A stretch of DNA of 64,000 bases from JAIBJN01 sp963775625 (GCA_963775625.1 CAVZJM010000002.1:496001-560000), one strand, 5' to 3'; counted from the stretch's first letter, positions 41,052-50,124 are shown. Translations and numbers: made by a program. The notes: generated by a model from the letters alone, not told the origin.

Positions 41052-41741
41052 GTGCACTCGATCACCGAGGCCGTCACCGGCGCCATCGGGGACTACGGCC
41101 TCTACGCCGTCTTCCTGCTCATGTTCGTCGACGCGATCTTGCCTGCTGCGAGCGAGCTCGTCATGGTCTACGGCGGCGCCGTTGCGGCGGGCGCGTTTGC
41201 CGGCTCGGACGTCACGATCCTGGGGAACGAGATCGATTCGACGGCCTGGGCCTACGTCGCCATCGCGCTGGCCGGCACCATCGGCTACACGCTCGGCTCG
41301 ATCCTCGGATGGGCGATCGGCCTGTACGGGGGCAGACCGTATCTCGAGCGGCACGGGCGCTGGCTGCACGTCACGCCCGAGAAGCTCGACAAGGTGGATG
41401 CGTGGTTCGAGCGCTACGGCGACGCCACGGTCTTCGTCACGCGAATGCTTCCGGTTGTCCGCTCGTTCGTCTCCATTCCGGCGGGCATCGCCGAGATGCC
41501 GCTGGGCCGCTACACCGTCCTGACGTTCCTGGGGACGCTTCCCTGGTGCTTCGGGCTGGCCGCGGTCGGCGTCGCCGTGGGCAGCCAGTGGGAGGAGTTC
41601 CACGAGAGCTTCAGGTACGCGGACTACGCGATCATCGCGCTCGTCGTCGCCGGAAGTGCGGCGCTGGTCTACCGAACGTACCGGCGGCGAGCCCGGAAGC
41701 GCGCGGTGGAGGAGCAGTCCGCCGAGTGGACCGGCCGCTAG
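41052..41741 (+). CDS. DedA-family membrane protein
   Basis: A 229-residue membrane protein from GTG 41052. DedA features are visible: an N-terminal re-entrant/helix region (FLLMFVDAILPAASELVMVY, then GGAVAAGAF), the GTIGYTLGSILGWAIGLYGG segment and the signature VFVTRMLPVVRSFVSIPAGI followed by AEMPLGRYTVLTFLG. DedA proteins are thought to move polyprenyl-phosphate or phospholipid carriers across the membrane. The gene starts 11 bp after the NAGPA gene and may share its transcript. Repeat copy 6 lies 40 bp beyond its stop. Confidence 0.88.
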   Translation: MHSITEAVTGAIGDYGLYAVFLLMFVDAILPAASELVMVYGGAVAAGAFAGSDVTILGNEIDSTAWAYVAIALAGTIGYTLGSILGWAIGLYGGRPYLERHGRWLHVTPEKLDKVDAWFERYGDATVFVTRMLPVVRSFVSIPAGIAEMPLGRYTVLTFLGTLPWCFGLAAVGVAVGSQWEEFHESFRYADYAIIALVVAGSAALVYRTYRRRARKRAVEEQSAEWTGR

Positions 41742-41781
41742 AATCGCCCGGCGTGCCAGTCGCTCGCAGATCCGGTCCGCG

Positions 41782-41950
41782 CTAGGAGGGTTTGGTGGAA
41801 CGTCGCTCGCCGTCGGGGTGCGATGGTCGTTCCGAGGCAAGGACGCAGGGAGCGCTCGTAGCCAAGGCTACGGGCGCGACTGAGGACGCAGTCCTCGGGG
41901 CGAGCAGCGCGTCCCGGCGGCCAAGGCTGCGTTTCGTCAAACCCTCCTAG
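41782..41950 (-). repeat. Stop-abutting TIR element, copy 6 (subfamily A, inverted)
   Basis: A 169-bp element in the opposite orientation to the other copies. Its ends CTAGGAGGGTTTGGTGGAACG and, inverted, CTAGGAGGGTTTGACGAAACG share the first 13 bases. The central hairpin is CGTAGCC-aa-GGCTACG (41857-41872). It ends 15 bp before the TTG start of the aminotransferase gene. It is the only copy not touching an upstream stop codon, the nearest being 40 bp away. Confidence 0.85.
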
Positions 41951-41965
41951 TGGGACGAGGACCGT

Positions 41966-43069
41966 TTGGGAATCCCTCATATCGACGTCAAAGCGCAGTA
42001 CGCGCCGCTCCTGGACGAGCTCAAGGAACGGCTCGCTTCCGTGCTCGACTCGGGGCAGTTCATCCTCGGTCCCGAGGTGCGGTCGTTCGAGGAGGAGGCC
42101 GCCTCCTACCTCGGGGCCGGTGAAGCGGTCGGGGTCGCCAACGGGACGGACGCGCTCGTGCTCGTCCTCGACGCACTCGGGGTCGGGGCCGGCGACGAGG
42201 TCGTCTGCCCGGCCTTCACGTTCTACGCGACGGCCGAGGCCATCTCCCGCGTCGGCGCCACGCCGGTCTTCTGCGACATCGACCCCGCGACGCTGAACCT
42301 GGACCCGGAGGACGTCGCCGTCCGGATCACCGGCCGCACCAAGGCGATCGTCGCCGTCCATCTCTTCGGAAGGCCGGCGGCGCTCGAGGCGCTGCCGGCG
42401 GGAGTGCCGATCGTCGAGGACGCCGCGCAGGCCTTCGGCGCGACCCTTGGCGGCAGACGTGCGGGCACGCTCGGCGCCGCGGGCACCTTCAGCTTCTTCC
42501 CCACGAAGAACCTCTTCGGCCTCGGTGACGGCGGCCTCGTCGTCTCGAACGACGCCGGCCTGGCCGAGCGGGTCCGCCTTCTCCGCTTCCACGGCTCCCG
42601 CGACAAGGAGCGCTTCGAGGCCGTCGGGCTCAACTCGCGCCTGGACGAGCTCCAGGCTGCGGCCCTGCGCCTCTTCCTCGGCCATGTCGACGGCTGGAAC
42701 GCCGCGCGCCGCGAGGCGGCGGGGCGCTACGCCGAGCTGGGGCTGGGGGAGCTCTGCGAGCTGCCGACGGACGACCCCGGCCACGTCTACCACATGTACG
42801 TGGTGCGCTCGCCCAGGCGCGACCACCTCGCGAAGGTGCTGCGGGCGGCCGAGATCGGCTGCGCGACGTACTACACCACGCCGCTCCACCTCCAACCGGT
42901 CTACCGGGCTCTCGCCTACGAGCCAGGTAGCCTGCCTGAGACAGAGCGCGCCGCGCGGGAGACGATCGCCCTCCCTCTCTGGGCTGGGATCTCGGCGGCG
43001 CAGCAGGAGGAGGTCGTGGCCACCATTCGAGCGGGAATCGAGACGGGAGCGGCGCGTGAGGTTGCCTAG
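41966..43069 (+). CDS. DegT/DnrJ/EryC1 sugar aminotransferase
   Basis: A 367-residue PLP enzyme from TTG 41966, with GACGAGG upstream. Signatures are VGVANGTDALVLVLDALGVG, CPAFTFYATAEAI, EDAAQAFGAT and FSFFPTKNLFGLGDGG, in which Lys181 binds PLP. The family aminates keto-sugar nucleotides. The next gene is a WbpM/CapD-like nucleotide-sugar dehydratase that could supply the 4-keto sugar, so the pair probably makes an amino-deoxy sugar for surface glycans. The two genes overlap by 14 bp. Confidence 0.9.
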   Translation: MGIPHIDVKAQYAPLLDELKERLASVLDSGQFILGPEVRSFEEEAASYLGAGEAVGVANGTDALVLVLDALGVGAGDEVVCPAFTFYATAEAISRVGATPVFCDIDPATLNLDPEDVAVRITGRTKAIVAVHLFGRPAALEALPAGVPIVEDAAQAFGATLGGRRAGTLGAAGTFSFFPTKNLFGLGDGGLVVSNDAGLAERVRLLRFHGSRDKERFEAVGLNSRLDELQAAALRLFLGHVDGWNAARREAAGRYAELGLGELCELPTDDPGHVYHMYVVRSPRRDHLAKVLRAAEIGCATYYTTPLHLQPVYRALAYEPGSLPETERAARETIALPLWAGISAAQQEEVVATIRAGIETGAAREVA

Positions 43070-44963
43070 CCGCCACCGAATCTGGCAGATGGCCGCGGAC
43101 GCCGGCCTGCTCGCGCTGGCCTGGTATCTCGCCTTCCTGGTGCGCTTCGACCAGGGCGTCCCGGAGCGCTACGACGGGTTCCTGGCGCCGAGCGTCTTCG
43201 TCGTCGTCGTCGGCATCCAGCTTGGCGTCTTCGTCCTCTTCGGCCTCTACCAGCACTGGTGGCGCTACGTGTCCATCAGGGACATGTGGCGGGCGATCCT
43301 CGCCGTCACCGCCGGCGCGCTCGGCGCGCTCGTCGTCATCTACCTGTGGCGACCCGTCGAGGGCCTGAGCGTGCCCCGGGGGGTCATCGCCATCGACTGG
43401 CTCTTCACGCTCGCCTTCATCACGGGAGCGCGGCTCCTCGTGCGCACGCTGATCGAGCGGCCCGGGCGAGGACGGTTCGTCGCCCGCGGCAGGGAAGCGC
43501 TCATCGTCGGCGCCGGCGACGCGGGCCAGCTCATCATTCGCGAGATGCTGAAGACCCCGCGGCTCGGCTACTCGCCGATCGGGCTGGTCGACGACGATCC
43601 ACGCAAGCGGAACATGCGCCTCCACGGGGTGCGCGTGCTGGGCACCACCGACCAGCTGGCGCGGTTGCTCGTCGACAACCGTCCCGACGAGGTGATCATC
43701 GCCATCCCGTCGGGGGCCGGGGCGGTCCGCCAGAACGTCGTCAACGCCTGCCGCGACGCCGGCGTGCCCGTGAAGACTCTGCCCGGTGTCCATGAGCTGA
43801 TCACCGGCGACCTCAACCTCTCGCGCCAGCTGCGCGAGGTTCAGGTGGAGGACGTCCTCGGGCGCGAGGCCGTCGAGCTCGACATCCCGTCGATCGCCTC
43901 CTACGTCGCGGGCTCGACCGTCCTCGTGACCGGCGCGGGTGGCTCGATCGGCTCCGAGCTGTGCCGCCAGGTCGCCGCGCTCGGGGCCGAGCAGATCGTC
44001 CTCGTCGACCACTCCGAGAACGCGCTCGTCCAGATCGACCACGAGCTCCAGCACGAGCGCGGCTACCTCTCGACGGTGCCGGCGCTCGCCGACGTGAAGG
44101 AGTCGGCGAAGATCCGCCGGCTCTTCGAGAGTCACCGGCCGACGGTCGTCTTCCACGCCGCCGCGTACAAGCACGTTCCCCTCATGGAGGCCAACCCGCT
44201 CGAGTCCGTGCGCAACAACGTGCTCGGCACGAAGGTGCTCGCCGAGCTCGCCGCCGAGCACGGGGCGAAGCGCTTCGTGCTCGTCTCCACCGACAAGGCG
44301 GTACGACCGAAGAACGTCCTCGGCCAGACGAAGGCGATCTGCGAGTGGATCGTCGGGGCCGCCGCGGCCCGCGACGGCAACGGCACCTCCTTCATCGCCG
44401 TCCGCTTCGGGAACGTGCTCGCCTCGTCGGGGAGCGTGATCCCGCTCTTCCGGCGCCAGATCGCGCTGGGCGGGCCCGTCACCGTGACCCACCCGGACAT
44501 GCAGCGCTACTTCATGACGATCCCGGAGGCCGTCCAGCTCGTCGTGCAGGCCGGCGCTTTCGGGACGAGCGGCGACGTGTTCGTGCTCGACATGGGCGAG
44601 CCGGTGAAGATCATCGATCTTGCGCACAACATGATCCGCCTCTCGGGCAAGGAGCCGGATCGGGACGTCCCCGTCGAGTTCATCGGCGCCAGGCCCGGCG
44701 AGAAGCTCAAGGAAGAGCTGTGGGGTGACGCCGAGACCTCCACGACCACCTCGCACCCGAAGATCCTGCGCGCCGCGGCGGCGCCCATCGACCCCGCCTG
44801 GCTGGACGACGAGGTGGCCGAGCTCGAGCGCCTCGTCGAGGCCGGCGAGACCGTGCAGGTCGTCGCCCGCCTCGGCGAGATGATGCGCGCGCCGCGCCGG
44901 TTGGAGCGGCCCGCGGCCGGAGCCCCGGCCACGGCCGCAGCCGCCACGCCTACAGCTTCCTGA
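43056..44963 (+). CDS. WbpM/FlaA1-like membrane nucleotide-sugar 4,6-dehydratase
   Basis: A 635-residue protein from GTG 43056. Four membrane helices (about 10-115) are followed by a CoA-binding-like domain (EALIVGAGDAGQLIIREML) and a SDR domain (VLVTGAGGSIGSELCRQVAA, then HAAAYKHVPLMEANPLESV and VSTDKAVRPKNVLGQTKAIC). This is the WbpM/PglF/CapD architecture, which turns UDP-GlcNAc into a 4-keto-6-deoxy sugar. It works with the DegT enzyme just upstream. The C-terminus is a long Ala-rich low-complexity tail (residues about 620-635). Confidence 0.9.
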   Translation: MRLPSRHRIWQMAADAGLLALAWYLAFLVRFDQGVPERYDGFLAPSVFVVVVGIQLGVFVLFGLYQHWWRYVSIRDMWRAILAVTAGALGALVVIYLWRPVEGLSVPRGVIAIDWLFTLAFITGARLLVRTLIERPGRGRFVARGREALIVGAGDAGQLIIREMLKTPRLGYSPIGLVDDDPRKRNMRLHGVRVLGTTDQLARLLVDNRPDEVIIAIPSGAGAVRQNVVNACRDAGVPVKTLPGVHELITGDLNLSRQLREVQVEDVLGREAVELDIPSIASYVAGSTVLVTGAGGSIGSELCRQVAALGAEQIVLVDHSENALVQIDHELQHERGYLSTVPALADVKESAKIRRLFESHRPTVVFHAAAYKHVPLMEANPLESVRNNVLGTKVLAELAAEHGAKRFVLVSTDKAVRPKNVLGQTKAICEWIVGAAAARDGNGTSFIAVRFGNVLASSGSVIPLFRRQIALGGPVTVTHPDMQRYFMTIPEAVQLVVQAGAFGTSGDVFVLDMGEPVKIIDLAHNMIRLSGKEPDRDVPVEFIGARPGEKLKEELWGDAETSTTTSHPKILRAAAAPIDPAWLDDEVAELERLVEAGETVQVVARLGEMMRAPRRLERPAAGAPATAAAATPTAS

Positions 44964-45021
44964 CCGCGACCAGCTAGGGCTCTCGCACGGATGCCCGAGG
45001 GCCCGTCCAGCTCGTTCCAGG

Positions 45022-45043
45022 TATAACGTGTCCTTATGGACAC
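45022..45043 (+). promoter_or_regulatory. Possible -10 box and dyad over the LysR start codon
   Basis: TATAAC at 45022-45027 is a good -10 hexamer only 8 bp before the ATG, implying a leaderless or nearly leaderless transcript. Directly after it GTGTCC-TTAT-GGACAC (45028-45043) is a perfect 6-bp inverted repeat that includes the ATG. It could be an autoregulatory site. I see no convincing -35. Confidence 0.45.
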
Positions 45044-45932
45044 GCGGCAGCTTGCCACCTTCTGCGCCGTCGTCGAGCGGGCGAGCTTCTCCCAGGCGGC
45101 GGAGCGGCTCGGGGTGACGCAGCCGGCCGTCAGCCTGCAGGTGCGGGCGCTCGAGGAGCGGGTCGGCCAGCAGCTGCTCGACCGCTCGGGACGCCGTGTC
45201 GCGCCGACCGAGGCGGGTCGGCGCCTCTACCGGAGCGCCCGGCGGATCCTCGAGCTCGAAGAGCAGCTGCTCGAGGACATCGCGGCCCTGGAGACGGGCG
45301 CCCTGACGGGGACGCTCGCGCTGGGGGCCTCAACCGGGCCCGGCGCGCATCTCGTTCCGCTGCTCCTCTGCGAGTTCCAGCGCGCGCACCCCGACCTCCG
45401 GGTTGCGCTTGCCATCTGGGATACCCAGGCGGTGATCGAGCGTGTCGCGAACCGGGAGGTCGAGCTGGGGATCGTCGGCGCCTCGACGCGGAACCGCTCG
45501 CTCGTCTTCGAGCCGCTCGCGCGCGACGAGATCGTCCTCGCGGTGCCTCCGCACCATCCGGCTGCGGGCCGCGAGCTCTCCGTGGACGACCTGCGCGCGG
45601 AGACGCTCGTGGTCATGCAGGAGGGGGCCGGCGTCCGGCAGGTGGTGGAGGAGGAGCTGCGCCGCTCCGGCCTGCGGCTTCGTGGCCTCGAGCCGCGCCT
45701 CGAGCTCGGGCTGCAGGAGTCGGTGAAGAGCGCGGTCGCGGCCGGCTACGGCGTCGCGTTCATCTCGCGCACGGCCATCGAAGGCGAGCTTGCGGCCGGC
45801 ACGCTTGCATCCGCCCGGGTCGCGGGGCTCGAGCCGTCGCGCCAGCTCTACGTCGTCCGCGCCAAGGGCCGGACGCCGACGCGAGCCGCGAAGGCCTTCC
45901 TGGAGTTCGCCCGCGAGCGGGTAGCGGCGTGA
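45036..45932 (+). CDS. LysR-family transcriptional regulator
   Basis: A 298-residue regulator. The winged HTH occupies residues 1-60 (ATFCAVVERASFSQAAERLG and VTQPAVSLQVRALEERVG), and the remainder is the two-lobed effector domain (LGASTGPGAHLVPLLLCEFQ, ELGIVGASTRNRSLVFEPLA). The best resemblance is to CysB/CysL-type regulators with broad roles, but no effector can be named. It is transcribed with the next dehydrogenase gene, overlapping it by 4 bp, which is unusual because many LysR genes are divergent from their target. A dyad covers its own start codon. Confidence 0.88.
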   Translation: MDTRQLATFCAVVERASFSQAAERLGVTQPAVSLQVRALEERVGQQLLDRSGRRVAPTEAGRRLYRSARRILELEEQLLEDIAALETGALTGTLALGASTGPGAHLVPLLLCEFQRAHPDLRVALAIWDTQAVIERVANREVELGIVGASTRNRSLVFEPLARDEIVLAVPPHHPAAGRELSVDDLRAETLVVMQEGAGVRQVVEEELRRSGLRLRGLEPRLELGLQESVKSAVAAGYGVAFISRTAIEGELAAGTLASARVAGLEPSRQLYVVRAKGRTPTRAAKAFLEFARERVAA

Positions 45933-46906
45933 TCGTCCGCTGGGGTCTCGAGCGCTATCCCGACGTCCTGGCCGAGCTCGGGATCGAGCGGCCCCTTCTC
46001 GTCACGACGCGGCGCTGGGACGACCTGGACCTTCCCGCCGCGGCGCGGTTCTCAGGGGTCCGCCAGCACGTTCCGCGGGAGACCGTCGAGCAGGCGGTCG
46101 CGGCGGCCGACGGCGCAGACGGGCTCGTGGCCCTCGGCGGCGGAAGCGCCGTCGACACGGCCAAGGCGGTGAGCGCAGCCACCGGCCTGCCTGTGGTCTC
46201 GATCCCGACCACGTACTCCGGCGCCGAGTGGACCACCGGCTTCGGCGTCCGCGACGAGGCGCGCGGCCTGAAGACGGGCGGCGGCGGCGCGCGCGTCGAG
46301 GGCATCGTCTACGACCCCGAGCTGACGCTCGGGCTGCCCGCGGACGAGACGGGCGGGACGGCGCTGAACGCGCTCGCGCACTCGGCGGAGGCCCTCTATG
46401 TGTCCGGTCGCAACCCGGACGCCGACCGTGAGGCCCTAGCCGGCGCCCGCCTGATCGCCTCCTCGCTGCCCCGGGCGCTCGCGGACGGGAGCGACCTCGA
46501 CGCCCGGCGCGAGCTGCTCGAGGGCGCCATGCACGCCGGCGCGGCGCTTGCGGGAGCCGGCCTCGGGCTCGGTCACGCGATGGCGCAGGCGCTCGGCGGC
46601 CGCTACGGGATCTCCCACGGCGCGCTCAACGCCGTCTGCCTTCCCCCCGCGTTGCGCTTCAACCAGCCGGTCGCGGCGTCCCAGATCGGACACTTCGGCG
46701 AGGCGATCGGGAGCCCCGGGGACGCAGCTGGAAAGGCCGAGGAGCTGGCCCGCCTGGCCGGCTTCGAGCGCCTGCGGGACCTCGGCGTCCCCGAGCCCGA
46801 ACTGCCGCTCGTCGCCGCGGCCGCCGCCGAGCGGGCCGGCGCGAAGGCGAACCCGCGTCCCGCCTCGCCGGACGAGATCGTCGAGCTCTTGCGCGGCGTC
46901 TGGTAG
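45929..46906 (+). CDS. Iron-type alcohol dehydrogenase, maleylacetate-reductase-like
   Basis: A 325-residue protein from GTG 45929. The NAD-binding region has ADGLVALGGGSAVDTAKAVS and PTTYSGAEWTTGFGVRDEA; the metal-binding domain has NALAHSAEALY and GLGHAMAQALGGRYGISHG. TTYSGAEWT and the overall length favour maleylacetate reductases, which reduce maleylacetate to 3-oxoadipate in aromatic breakdown. No ring-cleavage gene is adjacent, so the assignment is by sequence only. It is coupled to the LysR gene. Confidence 0.8.
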   Translation: MIVRWGLERYPDVLAELGIERPLLVTTRRWDDLDLPAAARFSGVRQHVPRETVEQAVAAADGADGLVALGGGSAVDTAKAVSAATGLPVVSIPTTYSGAEWTTGFGVRDEARGLKTGGGGARVEGIVYDPELTLGLPADETGGTALNALAHSAEALYVSGRNPDADREALAGARLIASSLPRALADGSDLDARRELLEGAMHAGAALAGAGLGLGHAMAQALGGRYGISHGALNAVCLPPALRFNQPVAASQIGHFGEAIGSPGDAAGKAEELARLAGFERLRDLGVPEPELPLVAAAAAERAGAKANPRPASPDEIVELLRGVW

Positions 46907-46916
46907 GAATTCGGCC

Positions 46917-47564
46917 ATGGCTGAGGACTGGCGCATCACGATCGACTTCGACGACGAGGGCGACGGCACCCAGCTCGTCGAGTGGCTGGCCGCTCGGCGC
47001 TTCGAGTCGGAGGAGCTGGAACGGCTCGGCGGGCGCGTCGCGGTGAGCAGGGACGGGCCGCGCGTGTTCCTCTATGCGGACACCGAGGAGCTTGCCCGGG
47101 ACGCCGACGGCATCGTCCGGGCGCTCCTCTCCTCGGAGGGTCGTGCTGCGACGATCGCGCTCGGGCGCTGGCATCCCGTCGAGCAAGACTGGAAGGACGC
47201 CGGGATCCCCCTGCCGCAGACGCCGGAGGAGGTCGAGGCCGAGCACGACCGCCAGCAGGCGCGCGAGGCGGCGGAGTCGCTCGAGAGCGGCCAGGCCGAA
47301 TGGGAGGTCCGCGTCTCCCTCCCGAGTCGCGAGGCGACCCAGGAGCTGGCCGACCGGCTCGAAGCGGAGGGAATCCCGGTCACGCGGCGCTCGACCTTCC
47401 TCCTCGTCGGGGCCGTGAACCAGGACGAGGCGACCTCGCTCGCCGAGCGGCTCCGCGCCGAGGCTCCGGCAGGTGCGAACGTCGAGGTCGAGCCGGGCGG
47501 CGCGATGGTCTGGGAGGTCAGCCCCCGGAATCCGTTCGCCGTCTTCGGCGGCCTCGGCGGCTGA
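46917..47564 (+). CDS. Uncharacterised acidic protein with two alpha-beta repeats
   Basis: A 215-residue protein from ATG 46917. It shows two similar halves: WRITIDFDDEGDGTQLVEWL in residues 5-85 and WEVRVSLPSREATQELADRL in 125-205, each starting with a strand then a helix, like duplicated ferredoxin-type or RraB-like domains. The linker is a charged helix (EVEAEHDRQQAREAAESLES). Relatives are common in actinobacteria but have no known function, as far as I can recall. It begins 11 bp after the dehydrogenase gene. Confidence 0.6.
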   Translation: MAEDWRITIDFDDEGDGTQLVEWLAARRFESEELERLGGRVAVSRDGPRVFLYADTEELARDADGIVRALLSSEGRAATIALGRWHPVEQDWKDAGIPLPQTPEEVEAEHDRQQAREAAESLESGQAEWEVRVSLPSREATQELADRLEAEGIPVTRRSTFLLVGAVNQDEATSLAERLRAEAPAGANVEVEPGGAMVWEVSPRNPFAVFGGLGG

Positions 47565-47619
47565 CAACGGCGGGCGCGTCGGGTACCCTTCCTTCGACGG
47601 GTACCGCGACGAGAGGAGG

Positions 47620-47676
47620 ATGACCATGGAAATTGCCGATATGTCGTCCTTGCGCGGTCCCGACGGCTTCTCCTAG
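47620..47676 (+). CDS. Candidate leader peptide upstream of rsgA
   Basis: A very short ORF behind a strong GAGAGGAGG site (47611-47619). From ATG 47626 (better spaced) the peptide is MEIADMSSLRGPDGFS; ATG 47620 adds two residues. It lies in the 190-bp gap before the GTPase gene, whose base composition is lower in GC than the surroundings. It ends 78 bp before the GTPase start. It may be a regulatory leader or a conserved small protein; coding is unproven. Confidence 0.4.
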   Translation: MTMEIADMSSLRGPDGFS

Positions 47677-47754
47677 CAGCCGAGCCTCCGAAGCCACGCT
47701 CGAGACCGCGCGGAATCGCGTTCTCAACCCCTGCAAGCGCAAAGGAGCCTCAGG

Positions 47755-48816
47755 TTGTCGTTCGACATGAACACGCTCGGGTGGAGCCCGAGCCGGGAAG
47801 CAGAATTCGAGGCGTACGCCGCCGACGGCCTCGTGCCCGCGCGAGTGGGCACGCAGCACCGCGGCGCGTACGTCGTCTACGCCGAAAGCGGCGAGCGGCC
47901 TGCCGCGGTTGCCGGCCGCCTCCGCCACGCCGCCGTCGGCCCGGCCGACCTGCCCGCTGTCGGCGACTGGGTCGCCGTCGACAACGGGCCCGCCGCCGCG
48001 GCGGCGACGATCCACGCCGTCCTCACACGGGCGACCACGTTCTCCCGCAAGGCCGCGGGCGCCGAAGCGGTCGAGCAGGTCGTGGCCGCGAACGTCGACG
48101 TCGTCTTCCTCGTCAGCGCCTTCGGCGACGACCTCAACGTCCGCCGGATCGAGCGCTACCTCGCCTCCGGATGGGAGAGCGGCGCAGAGCCGGTGATCGT
48201 CCTGAACAAGAGCGACCTGGCCGACGACCTCGACGCGGCCGTGGCCGAGGTCGAGGCCGTCGCGTTCGGCGTGCACGTGCACGTCGTCAGCTGCCTCGAG
48301 GGGGACGGCCTGGACGAGCTGGCGCCGTACCTCGCCGGGAACCGGACCGCGGCGCTCCTCGGCTCCTCCGGCGTCGGCAAGTCAACCCTGCTCAACCGCC
48401 TGCTCGGCTGGGAGCGCCAGCAGGTGCAGGACATCCGCGGCGACGGCAAGGGGCGCCACACGACGACGTACCGCGAGCTCGTGCCCCTCCCAGGAGGCGG
48501 GCTCGTCCTCGACACCCCGGGCATGCGCGAGCTCGGCCTCTGGGCCGCCGGCGACGGCGTCGACGAGACGTTCGCGGACGTTGCAGAGGCCGCGGCCGCA
48601 TGCCGGTTCGCGGACTGTGCCCATGAGACCGAGCCGGGCTGCGCCGTGCAGAAGGCGATCGCCGACGGGCTCCTCACTCCAGAGCGGCTCGAGAGCTACC
48701 GGAAGCTCCAGCGGGAGCTCCGGCACCAGGAGCTGAAGGCCGACCCTCGCGCGAGGGCGGAGGCGCGTCGTGCCCGCCGTCGCTTCGCGCGGTCATTGAG
48801 GAAGAGCACCTACTGA
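47755..48816 (+). CDS. rsgA: Ribosome small-subunit-dependent GTPase RsgA
   Basis: A 353-residue circularly permuted GTPase starting at TTG 47755 behind AAAGGAG. An N-terminal OB-fold (RGAYVVYAESGERPAAVAGR) is followed by the G-domain in permuted order: G4 VLNKSD, G1 LLGSSGVGKSTLLNRLLG, and G3 DTPGMREL. The C-terminal zinc site CRFADCAHETEPGC is complete. RsgA checks late 30S maturation. Length is normal. The MFS gene starts 6 bp later, likely on the same transcript. Confidence 0.92.
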   Translation: MSFDMNTLGWSPSREAEFEAYAADGLVPARVGTQHRGAYVVYAESGERPAAVAGRLRHAAVGPADLPAVGDWVAVDNGPAAAAATIHAVLTRATTFSRKAAGAEAVEQVVAANVDVVFLVSAFGDDLNVRRIERYLASGWESGAEPVIVLNKSDLADDLDAAVAEVEAVAFGVHVHVVSCLEGDGLDELAPYLAGNRTAALLGSSGVGKSTLLNRLLGWERQQVQDIRGDGKGRHTTTYRELVPLPGGGLVLDTPGMRELGLWAAGDGVDETFADVAEAAAACRFADCAHETEPGCAVQKAIADGLLTPERLESYRKLQRELRHQELKADPRARAEARRARRRFARSLRKSTY

Positions 48817-48822
48817 CTCGAT

Positions 48823-50124
48823 ATGGACCTCGGACGGACATTCGAGACCGGCCGCCTGTCCCGGGTGGGCATTCTCCGCCCGCTCCGGATCAGGGACTTC
48901 GCGCTGCTCTGGGCCGGGGCGATGGTCTCGCTGATGGGGGACGGCGTCTACATCGTGGCGATCGCGTGGCAGGTGTACGCGCTCTCGGACTCGCCCACCG
49001 CGCTCTCGCTGGTCGGGTTGGCGTGGACGCTCCCGCTCGGTCTCTTCGTGCTGGTCGGGGGCGTCATCTCCGACCGGTTCGAACGCCGCCGCATCATGAT
49101 CGCCGCCGACATCGTCCGGGCCGGAGCAGCCGGAGCGATCGGCGTTCTCTCCCTCACCGGGGTAGTCGAGCTCTGGCACCTGATCGCGCTCGCGGGCGTC
49201 TTCGGCTTGGGTGAGGCGTTTTTCGGCCCCGCGTTCACGTCGATCGTGCCCCAGATCGTCCCGCGCCACCTTCTCCTGCAGGCGAACTCGCTCGACCAGT
49301 TCATCCGGCCCTTCGCGTTCCTGCTCGTCGGCCCCGCGTTGGGCGGCTGGATCGTTGCCGCCTTCGGCCCGGGCGAGGCGTTCCTGCTCGACGCCGCCAC
49401 GTTCCTCGTCTCCGCAACGGCGATCTTCCTGATCAAGCGCCGCAGCGCCGTCCAGCGGGTCGCGGAGGAGGCCGGGACCTCGATGCTCCGCGACCTACGC
49501 GAGGGGCTCGCGTTCGTCCGGGCACACGCCTGGCTCTGGGCGACGCTGCTCGCCGCCGCCGTCTTCCTGCTCGCGTACTGGGGCCCTGTCGAGGTGCTCG
49601 TCCCGTACCGCGTCCGGAACGAGCTCGGCGGCACCGCCGGCGATTTCGGCCTGGTTCTCGCCTTTGGCGGCCTCGGCTCGCTCCTGGCCGCCCTGATCCT
49701 CGGCCAGCGGGGCCTCCCCCGCCGCCACATCACGTTCATGTACTCGGCGTGGACGATCGGGTCGCTTGCGCTCGTCGGCTTCGGGCTCGCGGGCACCGTC
49801 TGGCAGCTGCAGGCGATCAGCCTGCTCGAGGGGATGTTCTTCACGGCCGGGATGGTGGTCTGGGGAACGCTCGTGCAGACCCTCGTTCCCGGCGAGCTGC
49901 TCGGGCGGGTGACGAGCCTCGACTGGTTCGTCTCGACGAGCCTGGTTCCCGTCTCGTTCGCGCTCACGGGTCCCGTGTCCGCGGCCATGGGCGCGCAGAC
50001 GACGCTCGTCGTCGCGGGTGTCGCGGCGGCGCTGGCCACGATCGCCTTCCTGTTCGTCCCGGGCGTCCGCGACACCGAGCGGGACGGCAGCCTGCGCGAC
50101 GTCCGCGCGAGCGCGTCGACCTAG
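48823..50124 (+). CDS. MFS exporter (EntS/DHA3-like)
   Basis: A 433-residue transporter with twelve predicted helices. The loop 2-3 motif reads GGVISDRFERRRIMIAADIV (the MFS G-x-x-x-D-R-x-x-R-R signature), and the MFS_3/EntS-like segment QANSLDQFIRPFAFLLVGPA and LGRVTSLDWFVSTSLVPVSF are present. DHA3-type proteins export siderophores or macrolides; the substrate here is unknown. Its TAG stop lies inside the left end of repeat copy 7. Confidence 0.85.
   Translation: MDLGRTFETGRLSRVGILRPLRIRDFALLWAGAMVSLMGDGVYIVAIAWQVYALSDSPTALSLVGLAWTLPLGLFVLVGGVISDRFERRRIMIAADIVRAGAAGAIGVLSLTGVVELWHLIALAGVFGLGEAFFGPAFTSIVPQIVPRHLLLQANSLDQFIRPFAFLLVGPALGGWIVAAFGPGEAFLLDAATFLVSATAIFLIKRRSAVQRVAEEAGTSMLRDLREGLAFVRAHAWLWATLLAAAVFLLAYWGPVEVLVPYRVRNELGGTAGDFGLVLAFGGLGSLLAALILGQRGLPRRHITFMYSAWTIGSLALVGFGLAGTVWQLQAISLLEGMFFTAGMVVWGTLVQTLVPGELLGRVTSLDWFVSTSLVPVSFALTGPVSAAMGAQTTLVVAGVAAALATIAFLFVPGVRDTERDGSLRDVRASAST

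Noticed and set aside
42630..44756. A 708-residue open frame on the minus strand
   Set aside because: It is antisense to the clear DegT and WbpM-like genes; its translation is Arg/Glu/Asp/His-rich with no fold motifs, as expected from the complement of GC-rich codons.
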